Positions 48,953-60,822 of a stretch of 64,000 bases of DNA are shown here, one piece after another. The translations under genes and the position numbers were made by a program. Under the pieces are notes generated by a model. That model had not been told where the DNA came from. It ran no database searches and saw nothing but the letters and a program-made list of their open reading frames with translations. The DNA is from Nageia nagi. Lineage: Eukaryota; Pinophyta. The stretch covers positions 45,756,001 through 45,820,000 of the forward strand of contig JBITNC010000001.1 of the NCBI GenBank assembly GCA_050084985.1. Direction: 5' to 3'. Every line of letters starts with the position of its first letter. The stretch's first letter is position 1.

Positions 48953-49452
48953 GATGAGAGCGAGTTTCGATGCATGATAGGTCATATAAGATCACCCTGA
49001 ATGATCGACCCAGGTCTAGTTTTGGTGCATGATAGGCCATATAATATTGAGTTGAAGAGGAGGATTGTAAAATGGAACTAAAAGGGTACAAATGGATAAA
49101 AAATAATAGTAAATTATCTTTTCTTTGCCCCAATAGCTGAATTGTAAACAAAAAATATAAAAGGTACATAAAAGTAAATGATTTCTTCTTTGCCCCAATA
49201 GTTGAAGGGTAAATGAAAGGAAAAAAGGTCAATGAGTCTACTTTGCCCCTATAGTCGAAGGGTGAACAAAAGAAAAATAATCAATGATTATGATTTGACC
49301 TAGCAGTTGAAGGGTGAAGGATAAAGCTATTAAGATGAGAGCTAGTTTTGGCACATGCTAAGCTGTATAAGATCACCTTGAACATTTGACCCAAGTTTGG
49401 TTTTAACACATGATAGGCTATATAATACTAAGCTAGAGAGAAGGATCGTAGG
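48953..49452. repeat. About 115-bp direct repeats flanking a 53-bp array
   Basis: A 115-bp block starting GATGAGAGC at 48953 recurs at 49337 (shared ATAAGATCACC.TGAA, GACCCA.GT.T, CATGATAGGC.ATATAAT). Between them CTTTGCCC..ATAG.TGAAGGGT recurs at about 49127, 49186, 49240 and, weaker, 49292, a period of 52-59 bp. The array sits between the polypurine tract and the antisense ORF. Confidence 0.75.
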
Positions 49453-49459
49453 CTCACAA

Positions 49460-51020
49460 ACCTACTGAGTGTTAGACTGTAACATGCAAGCATATGATGC
49501 CTAAAAAAGAGACCATGCTAAATGATAAAATGATACAAATGCTAGAGTGACCAAGATTGAAAGATGATGCAAGATGGACATGATCATTTTTGCAAAAAAT
49601 GGATCACACCCATGGGGGTGCCTAATAAGGAAACATGCATGTGTAGGTGCTTAAGATTGTGAAGAAGATAAGGGAAGAGGAATAAAAGGTTTCTTGGTTT
49701 TCTCATTTTAGATGAGAAAACCAAGAAAACTAAAGATAGGGGGCAAAATGTGAATATAAGAACTCAGCTACAGAAGGGTGCATGACCAACATGGGATAAA
49801 TCACCTCAATGGGTTGCCCAATGAAAAGGCATAATAAGATAATGGAAGAGGCAAAGGGAGGATATCCCCCTTGAGTGGGGAGGTGGGAGAAGATCCTAGG
49901 ATAGGGGCTCGACCATCTAGCCAATCGATGAGTGAGAAATATGAAGAGAAAAGGTCAAAAGAGGTAAAAGATACTAGTCGACCTATTGTAGATCGATCAA
50001 CACTAGCCAACCTACTGAAAACTAATAAGACTAATCAATCTTTTGAAGATCGATATAACTAGCTAGTAGGTTAGTTAAGTAGTTGATAGGACAATTAGGA
50101 GGTAAGAAATAAAAAAAGCTAAGTCAAATTGGTCATTTGCACACATATCTTTGTGTGAATGGAGCTCTAACCCTTAGAGACTATTCTATTTGCGAGAGTA
50201 CTAGGTTGACTAGGATTTGACATGGAGAGATGATGGTTGTAGCAGAAGATGGATAGGACCCACCACACGGCCCACTCAAAGGAGGAGATCATCACCTACA
50301 CAAATGAGTAAGTTTCAAGACACCCATTTGAAAATTAGAAATTGTAGGATTACATATCACTAACATGTTAGAGAATAAAATGAATTTTACTTTCATTTTT
50401 ATCAGTTGAAATGAGCATAAAATGAGAAAAAGCATAGGAGAAAACCTCAAACTAGGGCATCACACTTTAACCAATCTGACAGATGGAGCAGAACATACTT
50501 AGAATAAAAAAGACTATAATAATACATAAAATAAGTATATTGAAAGAAAATTTGGTTTTAGGCCAAAAAAAAGTGAGATTTTGATGGAAAAAGAGGGTCA
50601 TAGTGTGGGGCTTTTGACCTCTACCTCAACTTTACTAACTAGTGAAATGCAAATTGATCCCAATTTAGGGGCCAACTGGGAGCTCATTGGTTAGCACCTA
50701 ACTAACCTTAGATTAGCCAAACTGGTTGACTAGTCGATCATCAACTGATTCACTAGCCAACCTACAAGATACCAACTAATTCAAATTAGCCAACCTACTG
50801 TAGATCGATTAGGAACAAAAGTAAAAGATAGGTTGAATGACATAGGAAAAGATGACAATATATGAAAACACTCACATGATTGAACTAACTAGGACTCACA
50901 ACATTAGAGAAATAGAGACAAGACTCACTAACTTAAAATAAAGAGGATTGACTTAACAAAAATAGATGCTCATGGTTAATGATAAAAAAGGACTAACACA
51001 TGACTTATTTGAATGTGTGT
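49460..51020. other. Non-coding stretch of the Tat-like element
   Basis: No coding domain is seen. Short words such as TAGCCAACCTACTG and AGATCGAT recur at about 49990-50060 and 50680-50820, sometimes inverted (AGTAGGTTAG), so it is internally repetitive. Confidence 0.4.
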
Positions 51021-51029
51021 AAGGTGAAG

Positions 51030-53060
51030 ACCTAGAATAAGTTTAGGCCTATCTTGAAGGATGTGCATAGGGCACTTGATGATGATGATTGGATATGGAT
51101 GGAGGCAGTGGGCTTGGCAAGAACAGTGCGACTTAGGATAGTCATAGTCAACCGGGCCTACATATACATGCTAGTGGAGTGTTGGGATGGCCAACATAAA
51201 ACCTTCCACTTTTTTATGGACAAGATAATGATCAGACTCGAGGACATGTACTTAATCTTCAAGGTGCCCATTGAGGGTATGATGTTGACTACTATGAGTT
51301 TGAGGAGCTAGACCACGCAAAGGATGTTTGGGGATGGATAGAATACCATCAACATTAGAAATAAAGGGGTTGATTACATGATTACCTATGATACAAGACT
51401 ATTGAATATCAAAGAGGCCATTTTGATGATCATGATCAGTAACTTCCTACTCTTAGATACCAATGGGCATAGGATCCCTTGGAATTTACTGGACATTTTT
51501 AGGGATATTATTGAGGATGGAGTGATCTACACCTAGGCCTCGATGATTCTATAACCAATGTACCAATAGGTGGCTGAAAGGTAGAGGGATAAAGTTGGGA
51601 TCACAATATCCTTGCTCATCTAGATCTAGGCATGGGAGCACATGTGAGTGGCATGATCCCATAGCTTTCCTTTTGAAATACACAACATCCCAAAGGTGGA
51701 TTTGAAGGCACCCATAATAGGATGAAAGCTACCCTACACTCGATGATGGATGCAAGAGCATGAGTTACCCAAGAGGAGACCATAGTAGGGCATGTACACA
51801 TGGCATTGCAACATGTAGGCAAGTTTATAGGTGGAGAATATCACCTATAGGACATGGAGAGGAGGCCCAACATGGGCTGATGACATAGAGTAGCTGACAC
51901 ACATGAATCGATCCTATGACCCATGTAGGAATAGGCCCAAGGATGTAAAGATATATAGGTATGAGCAGGTGAGTCGATAATATGAGATCATTCAAGATGT
52001 GTCTCTAAAGCTCGAGCACTATTAACAAATTGAGGTGTAGGGGGACCTACCTTGATAATGCTACATGGAGCTAGATGAAAATTTAGATGTAGCTATGGTC
52101 ATCCAGATGTGAATGACACTAGTACCATCGTAGAGTATGATGCATGGTGGGCTATTAAGAGGGAGCAAGTTATGATCGATGGAGTGCTACAAGCACCACC
52201 TCCACTAAGGGTAGGATAGGGTGAGAGATAAGCAACAACACTAGTAGAAGGAGCAATGGTACCAGGTGCCCCTACAAGATAGGTGGTAGGAGAACCTACA
52301 TTACCATGAATGGGAGGAGAGGGATACGATGAGTCATTTGATCAAGAAGCTTTCAACATAGTAATGGGTTCCTTGGAGGCCAAGTAGGATGCTCAAGAGG
52401 TAGAGATTATGGTAGATCATGATCAAGCATTGGGCAAGTTGGATGCTGCCATCTAACAAAGAGACATAATGATTGCAAAGAGAGACATTGTAGTGGAATA
52501 AAGGGATGTAGCAATAGCATGGGGGGATGCGCTACAAGCATAAGTGGTTGAACTATAGGAGCAATTAGATACAACCTTAGTAGAGGGGCATCACCAAACA
52601 TAGTTATTGGTAGTGATAGTGAGGGTACAAGTGCCACATGCAAAGGTAGGCACTTAGAAAAAGGTCATGGTAGGAGAGGGGTGGGTCGACATGGCTACAC
52701 AAATGGAGGGGATGATGGTCAACTAGTAGGAATACCAGATGGCCATGGATCAATGGTAGTGAGAGGGGTGAGGGCACTCATCTTTCACAGATAATTGATG
52801 GTGGTAGGGATAGTTTCCATAGAGCCTGTGTTTGGTGGGAGCAGCCATTCATGTAGCTAGAGCTAGAGCTAGACCATGATGATAGGTTAGAGTATGTGAC
52901 AGTCGAGCAACAACCACTCCACCAAAACTAGGTCATCAAGTAGGGTATTCAAGGTTCCCTAAGCACTAAGCAGGCCATCAAGACCACCTGAGGTAGCAGA
53001 TACAGAGGGATTAGGTGAGACATCTTCCTCCCCCAAAAAAGGCTAGAGTGGACAAGGTTG
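51030..53060 (+). pseudogene. Plant mobile domain ORF, antisense in Tat-like element
   Basis: From about 51054 the plus strand reads a plant mobile domain (PMD, PF10536-like): VNRAYIYMLVECWDGQHKTF, then a MIRLEDMYLIFKVPIEG segment, matching the ...ALxxRWRPETHTFHLPxGExTxTLEDVxxILGLPxxG core. After frameshifts, IPWNLLDIFRDIIEDGVIYT and ITISLLI.I.AWEHM follow as in PMD proteins. The end (52400-52560) is a coiled-coil-like RDI-x4-RDIVVE run, then low complexity. Many in-frame TAGs occur. PMD proteins are found in host silencing factors (MAIN/MAIL) and in transposons. Its orientation opposite to integrase fits an additional antisense ORF of Tat elements. Confidence 0.65.
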
Positions 53061-55100
53061 ATTACCTAAGGCTGTAGAGGCTACATTTTTGATCGAGATT
53101 TTTCCAAGTGCCCATGAGCATAGAGTTATGATTTGGTATATCCAAGCATGTATATACATGACTATGTGATGTATAGACCTTATTTTGATATATGACATGA
53201 CATATTTGATTGATGCTATGTGTATACATTGTTACTTATGGATGTATGGACACATGCATGGATATGTATGGATATTTATGGATGCATTGCTTTGACACTA
53301 TTGCTATATGAGATGATGATATGCTATGTGCTTATGATGTTTGACATGGATGGATGCATTTATTGTTATGTTATGTGTAGTTAAAATTACATGATATGTA
53401 TGAAACAAACTAAAATGAACCCTAAAGGAACACTAAAGCAACATAAAATGATCATGAAGAATATAACTTAAAATAGACCTAAAATGAACATAAAAGAACA
53501 TAAAATAAACTAGTATGTTTAACCACATCACATGGTAAATGAACCTGTATGCTTAAACACACATAAAAGAAACAAGAAAACATGATAATGTGGGCCACAA
53601 ACATAAATGATGGACAATAACAAATAATAAAACAATAAATAAGTACAAAAATGTTAACAATAATGAAACAAACAAGTATGATAACAAACAAACAAAAAGA
53701 TGACAACTTAAATGCTTAATAAGGTACAAGTAGATTAAAATGATAAAGAAAAACAATGATGATGTGTGATGATATGATCAAATAATAAAAGAAACAAACC
53801 ATAATAACAAACAACACAAGAAAGTAAGAAAAATAGGTTGAAATGTTGTCAAAATGCTACCATATTTTTCTTGAAATGGTGCGTAGAATGAGGTAGAAAA
53901 CATGTCACACGGACCCCCTCAAAATGCTCAACCTATACTCATCATGACCGCCACAAACATAGACTAAGTCAGGATGCTATAGGAAGACAACCCATTTGGA
54001 CCAAAATAGAAACAAAGTGAAAATGACACTTTTGAAAAAGTGAAAAATTGTGAAATCTGATGGACAATAACAAGATACCTTGTTAATGATTTGATGAACA
54101 AACTTAACGATATGATAGGTGATTGTACATCCTAAACATAGGATCAAACAGTTCAAAAAATAAAGTCTATTTGACCTATTTACAAATTCAAAATCAAAGG
54201 CAACTTATCAAGGTGTGACTCCTTTTAGTGGGCATTGAAAAGGTGTCATTCCAAGTAGCCTCAGAAATGGATTTTGAAAAGATAATAAATGATGAGATAT
54301 GGACTTAAAACTTGACATGAAGACCACATTTACATTGAAGAAGGAAAAAAATATGGATCTAAAAACAGAGGTCATATGATGCATCAAAAAGACAACTCAA
54401 ATAGCCAATTTTCACAAGGATCAAATTTCAAGACCTACATCCCTAAAATTTGAAATTGTAACAAATGATTTTGAACTGCTACAAAAGTTGATGAGGTGAC
54501 TCAAAATGGCTTAAAAGGATCACATAAGACTAGGTTTGAAAAACAAATGATAACTGATCATGTATGCATGGACATGCACTAAGGCACCACATAGAACAAA
54601 GTAACAAATTAGGGCTAACGTTAAATGATTAGAATAGAAAAAAATGACAAGACTAAAGTTACCAACATTAAGATCGATGATAAATAAAGTGACTAAATAC
54701 CAAAATATGACTAGAGAAAATGATAAGATATAAAAACATGAATAACAAAAAATGGTAAAAATGTTAAACGATAAGATGGGAGATGTTGAAGGAGGCCAAA
54801 ACATGTCTCAAGTCATTTGCAACATAAGGATTTCCATAAAAAACCATGATAGTCACAACCTATGGTCAAACCTAAGGGAATGAAAAAAGGCAACCCAAAG
54901 TGGCTGTGACCCAAGTGGTTATGTCCTCATTGGAAATCGTGGATGGGAAAAGATGACGAGAAAATGAATGGATATACAATGATGTCAGTGATACGATACA
55001 AGATAAGAAATGAAAAAATGATGGTTGGAATCTTCTAGGTACATAAGGTATCAACTTCCACACATGTACATGAATGTACTTTCTCTATTGGGGATTCAAG
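53060..55100. other. AT-rich stretch without gene
   Basis: Simple-sequence-like runs (GGATGTATGGACACATGCATGG near 53245 in broken copies, ACATAAAATGAAC near 53430-53510) and long frames on the minus strand that are low-complexity hydrophobic readings. No domain is seen. Confidence 0.4.
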
Positions 55101-55109
55101 AGATAATTT

Positions 55110-56130
55110 CTAATGGTTAACCCTAGAGGAGGAGCAAGATTGATACCAAACAAATGTAAGCAATGTAAATGATGAAAAGTGGATGCTCGAGATGGGATTG
55201 CTATTGGTTCTCTTTAAGCACAAGGTCACCAACTTGGAACTCATGAGATCAAACCTTCTTGTTAATTGCTCATTTAATATGCTCTTGATATATCTTTTGA
55301 TGCTCAATCGCATTAATGCACCTCTCATCAAGCAAAGTAAGTTGGTCCAACTAGGCTTGATAAGCTTCCCTATCAAGGATAAAGTCCTTGAGTGACATAC
55401 ACAAGTAAGGGATCTCAAGATCAAGAGGCATGACAACCTCAATGATGTAGATAAGGGACAAAGAAGTAGTACTCATGGGCATCCACATGCTAGTGTGATA
55501 TGCCCACAAATCATATAGGAGACACTCATGCCAATTTTGATGATTATCTTTAACCATTTGCTTGAGAAACATGATTATCATCTTATTGGTGGCCTTAGCT
55601 TGATCGTTACCTTGAGGGTAAGAAGGCATGGAGAATGATTGTTTAATGTGATACCAATTACACATTCTCCTCATATGTTGATTCTTAAAATTAAGACCAT
55701 TATCAGTAAGGATCCTTGCAAGAATATCAAATTGACATATGATATGAGTCTCTATGAAAGATACAATCTTGGGATCCATAGTAGAGACTAAAGGAACCAT
55801 ATCTATCCACTTGGTAAGGTACTCAGTGGTAGTGATAATGAACTTATGATTGCCAAACAAAGGAGGAAAAAAATGACCAATGAGATCAAAACCCTACTAG
55901 GCAAAAGACCACATGGTCTAGATTGGTTGAAGAGGTTGAGAAGGCACATGCTAAAGATGGGCATGTTGTTAACACTTAACACATTTCTTGACATATTAAT
56001 TACAATTATGTTTCATGGTAGGATAATAATAACCCATTTGTAGAAGACATTTAGGAATAACAATGCCATTACAATGTTTGCCAAAAATACCACCATGACA
56101 ATCTAACATGGTAATTTGTTGGTTGCAAAG
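55110..56130 (-). pseudogene. Tat-like integrase
   Basis: Minus-strand order: zinc module with HGGIFGKH at about 56095 and C-x2-C in KKCVKC near 55965, then HKFIITTTEYLTKWIDMVPL (about 55850), ILARILTDNGLNFKN holding the second catalytic aspartate, and SMPSYPQGNDQAKATNK where the family has GNGQAEATNK. The catalytic glutamate therefore reads lysine. LLYDLWAYHTS and the GEY/PLDLEIPYL region follow. An open frame of 169 codons (55860-55351) remains; the zinc module lies in another frame. Confidence 0.82.
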
Positions 56131-56405
56131 TTTGAGACAATGAATAAGGGCTCCATCAAAAGACTTCTTATAATGAATATCACTAGAAGTGAGTATATAG
56201 TAGTGTAATACTTGAAATTACTCTTATCATTGGGAAACTTATCAGAAGGTAAGGCATTCCACTTAAGGTACTCATGAAGCTACTTGTACCACAAGTCTTG
56301 AGACTCAATCAAAATCTCATCAACATTAGATTCGATGAGAGAGGGAGATAAAGGTGACTTAAGGGATTTCTTCTTGATAGTCACAATTTTCACATGTTGG
56401 ATGTG

Positions 56406-57310
56406 TTAATGTGGATTAGGTGGAATAAGTGACCCTAAAGAAGCCATGGTATCAACAAACCAACTAGAAGACCTAGGGGCTAACTTGATCTTATAGTCTT
56501 TAAAGAACCTAAGGAGCTTAACAACCTCTTCTTTATAGGATTTAAGGAGTTTTTTATGGCATTGATAAACTCCCAAGACTTGGTTGATGACTAAAAGAGA
56601 GTCACCATAGATCATGAGTCTCTCAATCTTGAAGATGATGGAAGTCCTAAGACCTAGGATCAAGGCTTTATATTTCACATTGTTATTAGTACAAGGGAAA
56701 TCCAACTTGAAGGAGTAAGGGATGGGGACACCTTGAGGTGTGATGAAAAAACATATCTCTCCATCCCTTGCTCACACTTAGATCTATAAAAATACATGTT
56801 CATTTCAAAGTCTTTGTGTGTATCAATGAATTCCTCCTCTTCATCAATATTAAAGATATCCTCATAAAGGAGATTGATGTCGATAGGAGAGCTATCAAGC
56901 AAAGGGGATTCAGCCAACTAATTAGCTATAACCTAACACTTAATGGATTTTTGACTAACAAACTCAAGATCAAACTTAGACAAAAATATAAGCTACTTGG
57001 ATGTTCATGAATTATGATAAGTCTTGCTCATTATATGCTGGAGGGGATTAGCATAAGAAATTATGTAAGTTATGTGATTAAGAATGTAATGATGTAATTT
57101 ATTGGCCACAAAGATGATAGCAAGTCAAATATGATCTATATAGATGTACCTAAGCTCATAATCAACAAGGGTATGGCTAAGGTAATAGATGACTTGCTCC
57201 TTGCCTTAGGAATTATTTTGAGCAAGCATGAATCCTAAAGCAAAATTGTTTGCCAAAAGATAAAGATAGAAAGGAAGACCCTTCTTCAAATTACTTAAGG
57301 ATAGGAAGAT
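56406..57310 (-). pseudogene. Tandem RNase H domains of the Tat-like element
   Basis: The first RNase H begins at about 57300 with LPFYLYLLANNFALGFMLAQ and runs through YYLSHTLVDYELRY. A QVIADQLAESPLLDSSPIDI linker (about 56940-56890) leads to a second RNase H at 56830-56410 with MYFYRSKCEQG, FKLDFPCTNNNVKYKALILG, IYGDSLLVINQVLGVYQCH and VDTMASLGSL. Having two RNase H domains is a Tat-lineage mark. Frameshifts separate the parts. Confidence 0.75.
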
Positions 57311-58480
57311 ATGAGTAATCATCTTCAGTAGGATTAGGAATAGAAGACATAGAACATAAAAAAGATGCTTCATCAAAGGACCAATGAGAAGGAAAACAAA
57401 CCTCATGAATGAAAAGAAACCTAATGGTGGTAAGGAGAAATCTACTAATTTAGGACCAATAGAAATCAAAGAGTCACCATCAAGGGGATGATATAAAGAA
57501 TCAAGCTCATTAAGAGAAACCATATTGACAAAAATGACCAAATCTAAAGATAAAGGATCATCAATGAAATCAAATGGGATAGAAAAATCCGATGAACTAG
57601 GATTAGAAGGGTGAAAATAAAGACCAAGATTATCAATATCAAAAGACTAATCATGAATTTCAAGGTTGGCAAACTCTTCTTTAAGTATAGAGGATTTGGA
57701 CCTTTAAAACTAAGGCCCCTCTTTTCATGACCACCTTGAAAAGTGGTATGGAAACTTGCCCAACCCATAACCTTTCCATTTACAATACCAAAAATATCAT
57801 CAAATAAAATTAGGACATGACAAGTAATCAACTTTAGCAAAAAATATCTCTTTCAAAGGATGATCAAAAGGGACATCAAATGGAGAATCAACACTAGCAT
57901 AAATAAAAAATGATTATTTAGGACTTCTACTTAAAGGAATGATAGATCCAATGGTGGTGGAAGCATCCTGAGGTCGATCGAAATCCTTCGCTGACTCAAT
58001 ATTATGTGACACATCCTCAATCCTATATTCTCCCAGACCAAGGTTAGCATCTTGCATCAAGATAAGATAAGGATTAGAATCATCATGGTCATCATCCTTA
58101 TCCTAGGTGACATGATCAAAGGTAGAAGCATGACACTCTTCCTCTTGGGAAGGTCAAAGTGACATGTTTGAGGATTGATAAATGTCACAAGGTGGGGAAA
58201 CTTGATTACAAGATTGAGGTTGAGAGGACTTGGGTTGAGGCTTCTTGATATGAGTCCCAAAACCTGATGGCTATGACGAAAAAGACTCAATGGAAAACTT
58301 ACCATTAGGATGTGTAGGGTGAGGTACATGCAATGAAGGTGATGATGATGAAGGTTGTGACCCAAGAGATGGACTAGGATGAGGATGCAGAGATTGAGGA
58401 GCTTGTGAACTAGATGATGTTTGATTGGGGTTATTATTCACAAGGATAGTGATGGGAAACAAACTCAGCATGGAAAATGG
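57310..58480 (-). pseudogene. Spacer of the Tat-like polyprotein; RT missing
   Basis: The minus strand reads an acidic, Ser/Pro-rich linker (PNPTEDDYSYLPIL at about 57340, DFDIDNLGLYFHPSNP-like near 57640, and a Pro/Ser run at 58440-58290). In Tat elements such a linker lies between protease and reverse transcriptase, yet here it abuts RNase H. No reverse-transcriptase block was found in any frame. Confidence 0.5.
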
Positions 58481-59260
58481 ATTAGGAGCTTAAATAAGGT
58501 TGTAATGGTTAAAGGGGGTAGAGTCCACTAGAATACAGTGAGTCTTACCATCATCAATAAACAATGAAAGCAAGTTAAAATTTAATGTTGAAATGACCAT
58601 CCTCAAAGTGACAAATAATTCAAAAATCTAAAAGCTATCTTTCAAAGTTTAAACCTAAATCACCTTTTCATAGACATTAATTCCTTACTAATTTATTAAG
58701 AGCAAATTTCAATTATAACTTTTTCATTTTGTAGCCTAAAAGCATTGATGTTGGTATTTACTAGTTTTGATATAACCTCTTATATATCAAAAAACACAAA
58801 GAAATATCATGTCTTGGTATTCTTAATTTAATACTTTTTAAGCAATCGTTTTTTAAAATCATTTAATTTATTTTTAATAAAATAAATTAAATAACATAAA
58901 AAATATAAAAACATTTCATTTATTTATAAAAAATATTTATTAAAATTAATATAGTCAACTTTGTATTAAAATTTTAATAAAATCGAAATAGTCGACCAAA
59001 TGTTTATGATCGAACAAACATGAGACATTTTAAATGTACACCCCTCATTCTTTTACTACCATTGTAATTACGCCTCTCAACATAAATATCTCAACCCTAA
59101 AAAAAAAAAAACAAAAACAAAAAACGCTCATTACCTTCATAGATTTTTTGACCAGTAAAAATTAAGCTTATGTTAAATTGACATCCACCATAAAATCATT
59201 CATGTACTTGAAGCTTCTAGTTGGTCATATTGAAGCCTTGCACAATATATGGGCATTCGA
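58480..59260. other. AT-rich spacer upstream of ELIP
   Basis: No gene is seen. It has very AT-rich runs at 58850-58990 and an A-rich run near 59100. The left limit of ELIP control sequence cannot be set. Confidence 0.4.
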
Positions 59261-59264
59261 GCAA

Positions 59265-59270
59265 CCACGT
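59265..59270 (+). promoter_or_regulatory. ACGT-core motif in ELIP promoter
   Basis: CCACGT lies about 125 bp upstream of the TATA box. ACGT-core elements bind bZIP factors such as HY5 and occur in light-responsive ELIP promoters. Position and core fit; function is inference. Confidence 0.3.
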
Positions 59271-59390
59271 CTCTTGGATTTCCACCCACCCAAATGTAAA
59301 CGCATTTCAGTATACACAAGATATATCTCGCTGGAACCCGTTTTCACCGTCTACTTGGCTTATTTTTCACCACGAAATAATTCCCTCACC

Positions 59391-59397
59391 TTATAAA
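59391..59397 (+). promoter_or_regulatory. TATA box of ELIP gene
   Basis: TTATAAA lies 110-116 bp upstream of the ELIP ATG, which would leave a 5' UTR of roughly 80 bases. Confidence 0.6.
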
Positions 59398-59506
59398 GTT
59401 GAAGCCCGATTGAATTCAATCATCATCGAGTAGCCAGTCGACTTGAGCGACGTTGATCAGCAACACACCAAGCAATCTTCTCGTTACGAAAGAGGAGTAA
59501 AAAATC

Positions 59507-60250
59507 ATGGCGGCCATGACTTATGTGATGAACACAACTGCGGGCCTCAAACTGGGATCGCTCCAGAGATTTCATACAACTCATTCTTCCCGACTTTCAC
59601 AGAGGAACTTCCAGATCAGATGCATGGCTGAGGTTAGCTACACTTTACAATCTCTTCGTTTTACTTCTTCCACACATCTTATTAAAACATTACCCTAATC
59701 CCAAGAAGTGGTTTTTTTTTTTCGTTGTTTTAAACTTGGCAGGCGGATCCAAAGGAGACTTCCAAAGCCAATGACGTTCAAATTCCTAATCCTTCTTCAA
59801 CCAAAAGTTCTCCTCCTCCTCCCAAGAAGGTACAATCACTTTCATTCCTTAAATTCCCAATTTGTTTAGTATAACGTAGCTGAGATTGTTTATGCGGGCG
59901 TTCAGGTTAGCACTAAGTTTGTAGACATATTCGCATTTTCTGGGCCTGCACCGGAGATTATCAATGGAAGGCTGGCCATGCTGGGGTTCGTATCGGCGAT
60001 TGGGGTGGAATTGGCGAGTGGAAGGGATTTGGTATCACAAATTAGTAACGGAGGAGGGACATGGTTTGTAGCGAGCTCTCTGGTGTTTACAATAGCGTCG
60101 CTGGTGCCACTTTTGAACGGGATTTCTGCAGAGAGTAAATCACAAGCTGTGATGTCTTCGAAGGCGGAACTGTGGAATGGGCGTTTTGCTATGTTGGGGC
60201 TTCTTGCGTTGGCCTTCACTGAATACGTAAAAGGCGGGCCTCTTGTTTAA
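59507..60250 (+). CDS. ELIP: Early light-induced protein (ELIP), plastid
   Basis: Three exons, 59507-59632, 59743-59829 and 59906-60250, join through GT-AG introns of 110 and 76 bp with phase-0 junctions into 185 residues, near the family's usual 170-200. Residues 1 to about 40 are a Ser/Thr/Arg-rich plastid transit peptide ending near IRCMA. A Pro/Ser/Lys linker follows. Three membrane helices occupy about 86-108, 124-141 and 157-177. Helices 1 and 3 carry the chlorophyll-binding LHC motif: E88..N91-G-R93-L-A-M and E159..N162-G-R164-F-A-M. The C-terminus [12 protein letters not shown] is typical of ELIPs. The protein sits in thylakoids and is thought to bind free chlorophyll and carotenoids during high light, cold or dehydration, limiting photodamage. 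The ATG context is strong (A at -3, G at +4). The gene looks intact. Confidence 0.97.
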
Positions 60251-60444
60251 TTTTCAAAACTTTTACTTTCATACATTAGCTGTAATAGAAGAATGATAGA
60301 GAATCAAATCCATGTATGAATAGCCATCAAATTTGCTGTTTCATGTTCCATGTGTCTACTTGGTTGTACTGTTGAGGGCAAATGCCGAAATTTTTGGTAG
60401 ACACACAAGATTATATCTGCTAAATTGTAAGATATGTTTTACTT

Positions 60445-60450
60445 AATAAA
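60445..60450 (+). terminator. Polyadenylation signal of ELIP gene
   Basis: AATAAA lies 195 bp after the stop codon, a usual distance for plant 3' UTRs. Confidence 0.5.
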
Positions 60451-60822
60451 TCAACTACGATTTCAAAAATATTATACTGATACATTCTATTTTTCTAATT
60501 GTGTGCGCTGGTTATTTGTCAGTGAATATCTGTAGAATCTGATCTTCGAGTGTTTGTAAATATGCAAACAGTATGTACACTTAACAATTGCAATTTTGTG
60601 CAATGGGTACATAAAGTTAGAACATAGGTTTATGGAAGGTGAATTTAGATGGGCATTTCTTCTTGGTGATAAATATTTTATTTTTGAATTTATAAAAATG
60701 AATGGAAAATTGAATAATTTGAAGTTGAATATATTTGTCTTCTAGTTTTTTAGAATTTGTTAAAGACAATCAATGATGAATGATTTATTTATATAAATTA
60801 ATATCGTTTTTTTTATATTTTA

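Larger units (their letters stand above)
48792..58480 (-). mobile_element. Damaged Tat-like Ty3/gypsy element
   Basis: On the minus strand from high to low: a Pro/Ser-rich linker (58471-58270), acidic spacer, RNase H, a second RNase H, integrase, about 2 kb of AT-rich DNA, an antisense ORF with a plant mobile domain, repeats, polypurine tract and 3' LTR. Two RNase H domains before integrase, and an extra antisense ORF between pol and the 3' LTR, are known marks of the Tat lineage. Gag, protease and 5' LTR are absent and the reverse transcriptase is missing, so only part of an element is left. Confidence 0.6.

Noticed and set aside
53479-54804. Hydrophobic minus-strand frames suggesting membrane proteins
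   Set aside because: The DNA is a simple AAAC/ATAA-rich stretch; reading it backwards gives F/L/V/I-rich chance frames.
59902-60219. 105-codon minus-strand frame over ELIP exon 3
   Set aside because: Antisense shadow of a conserved exon; the plus strand carries LHC motifs and proper splice sites.
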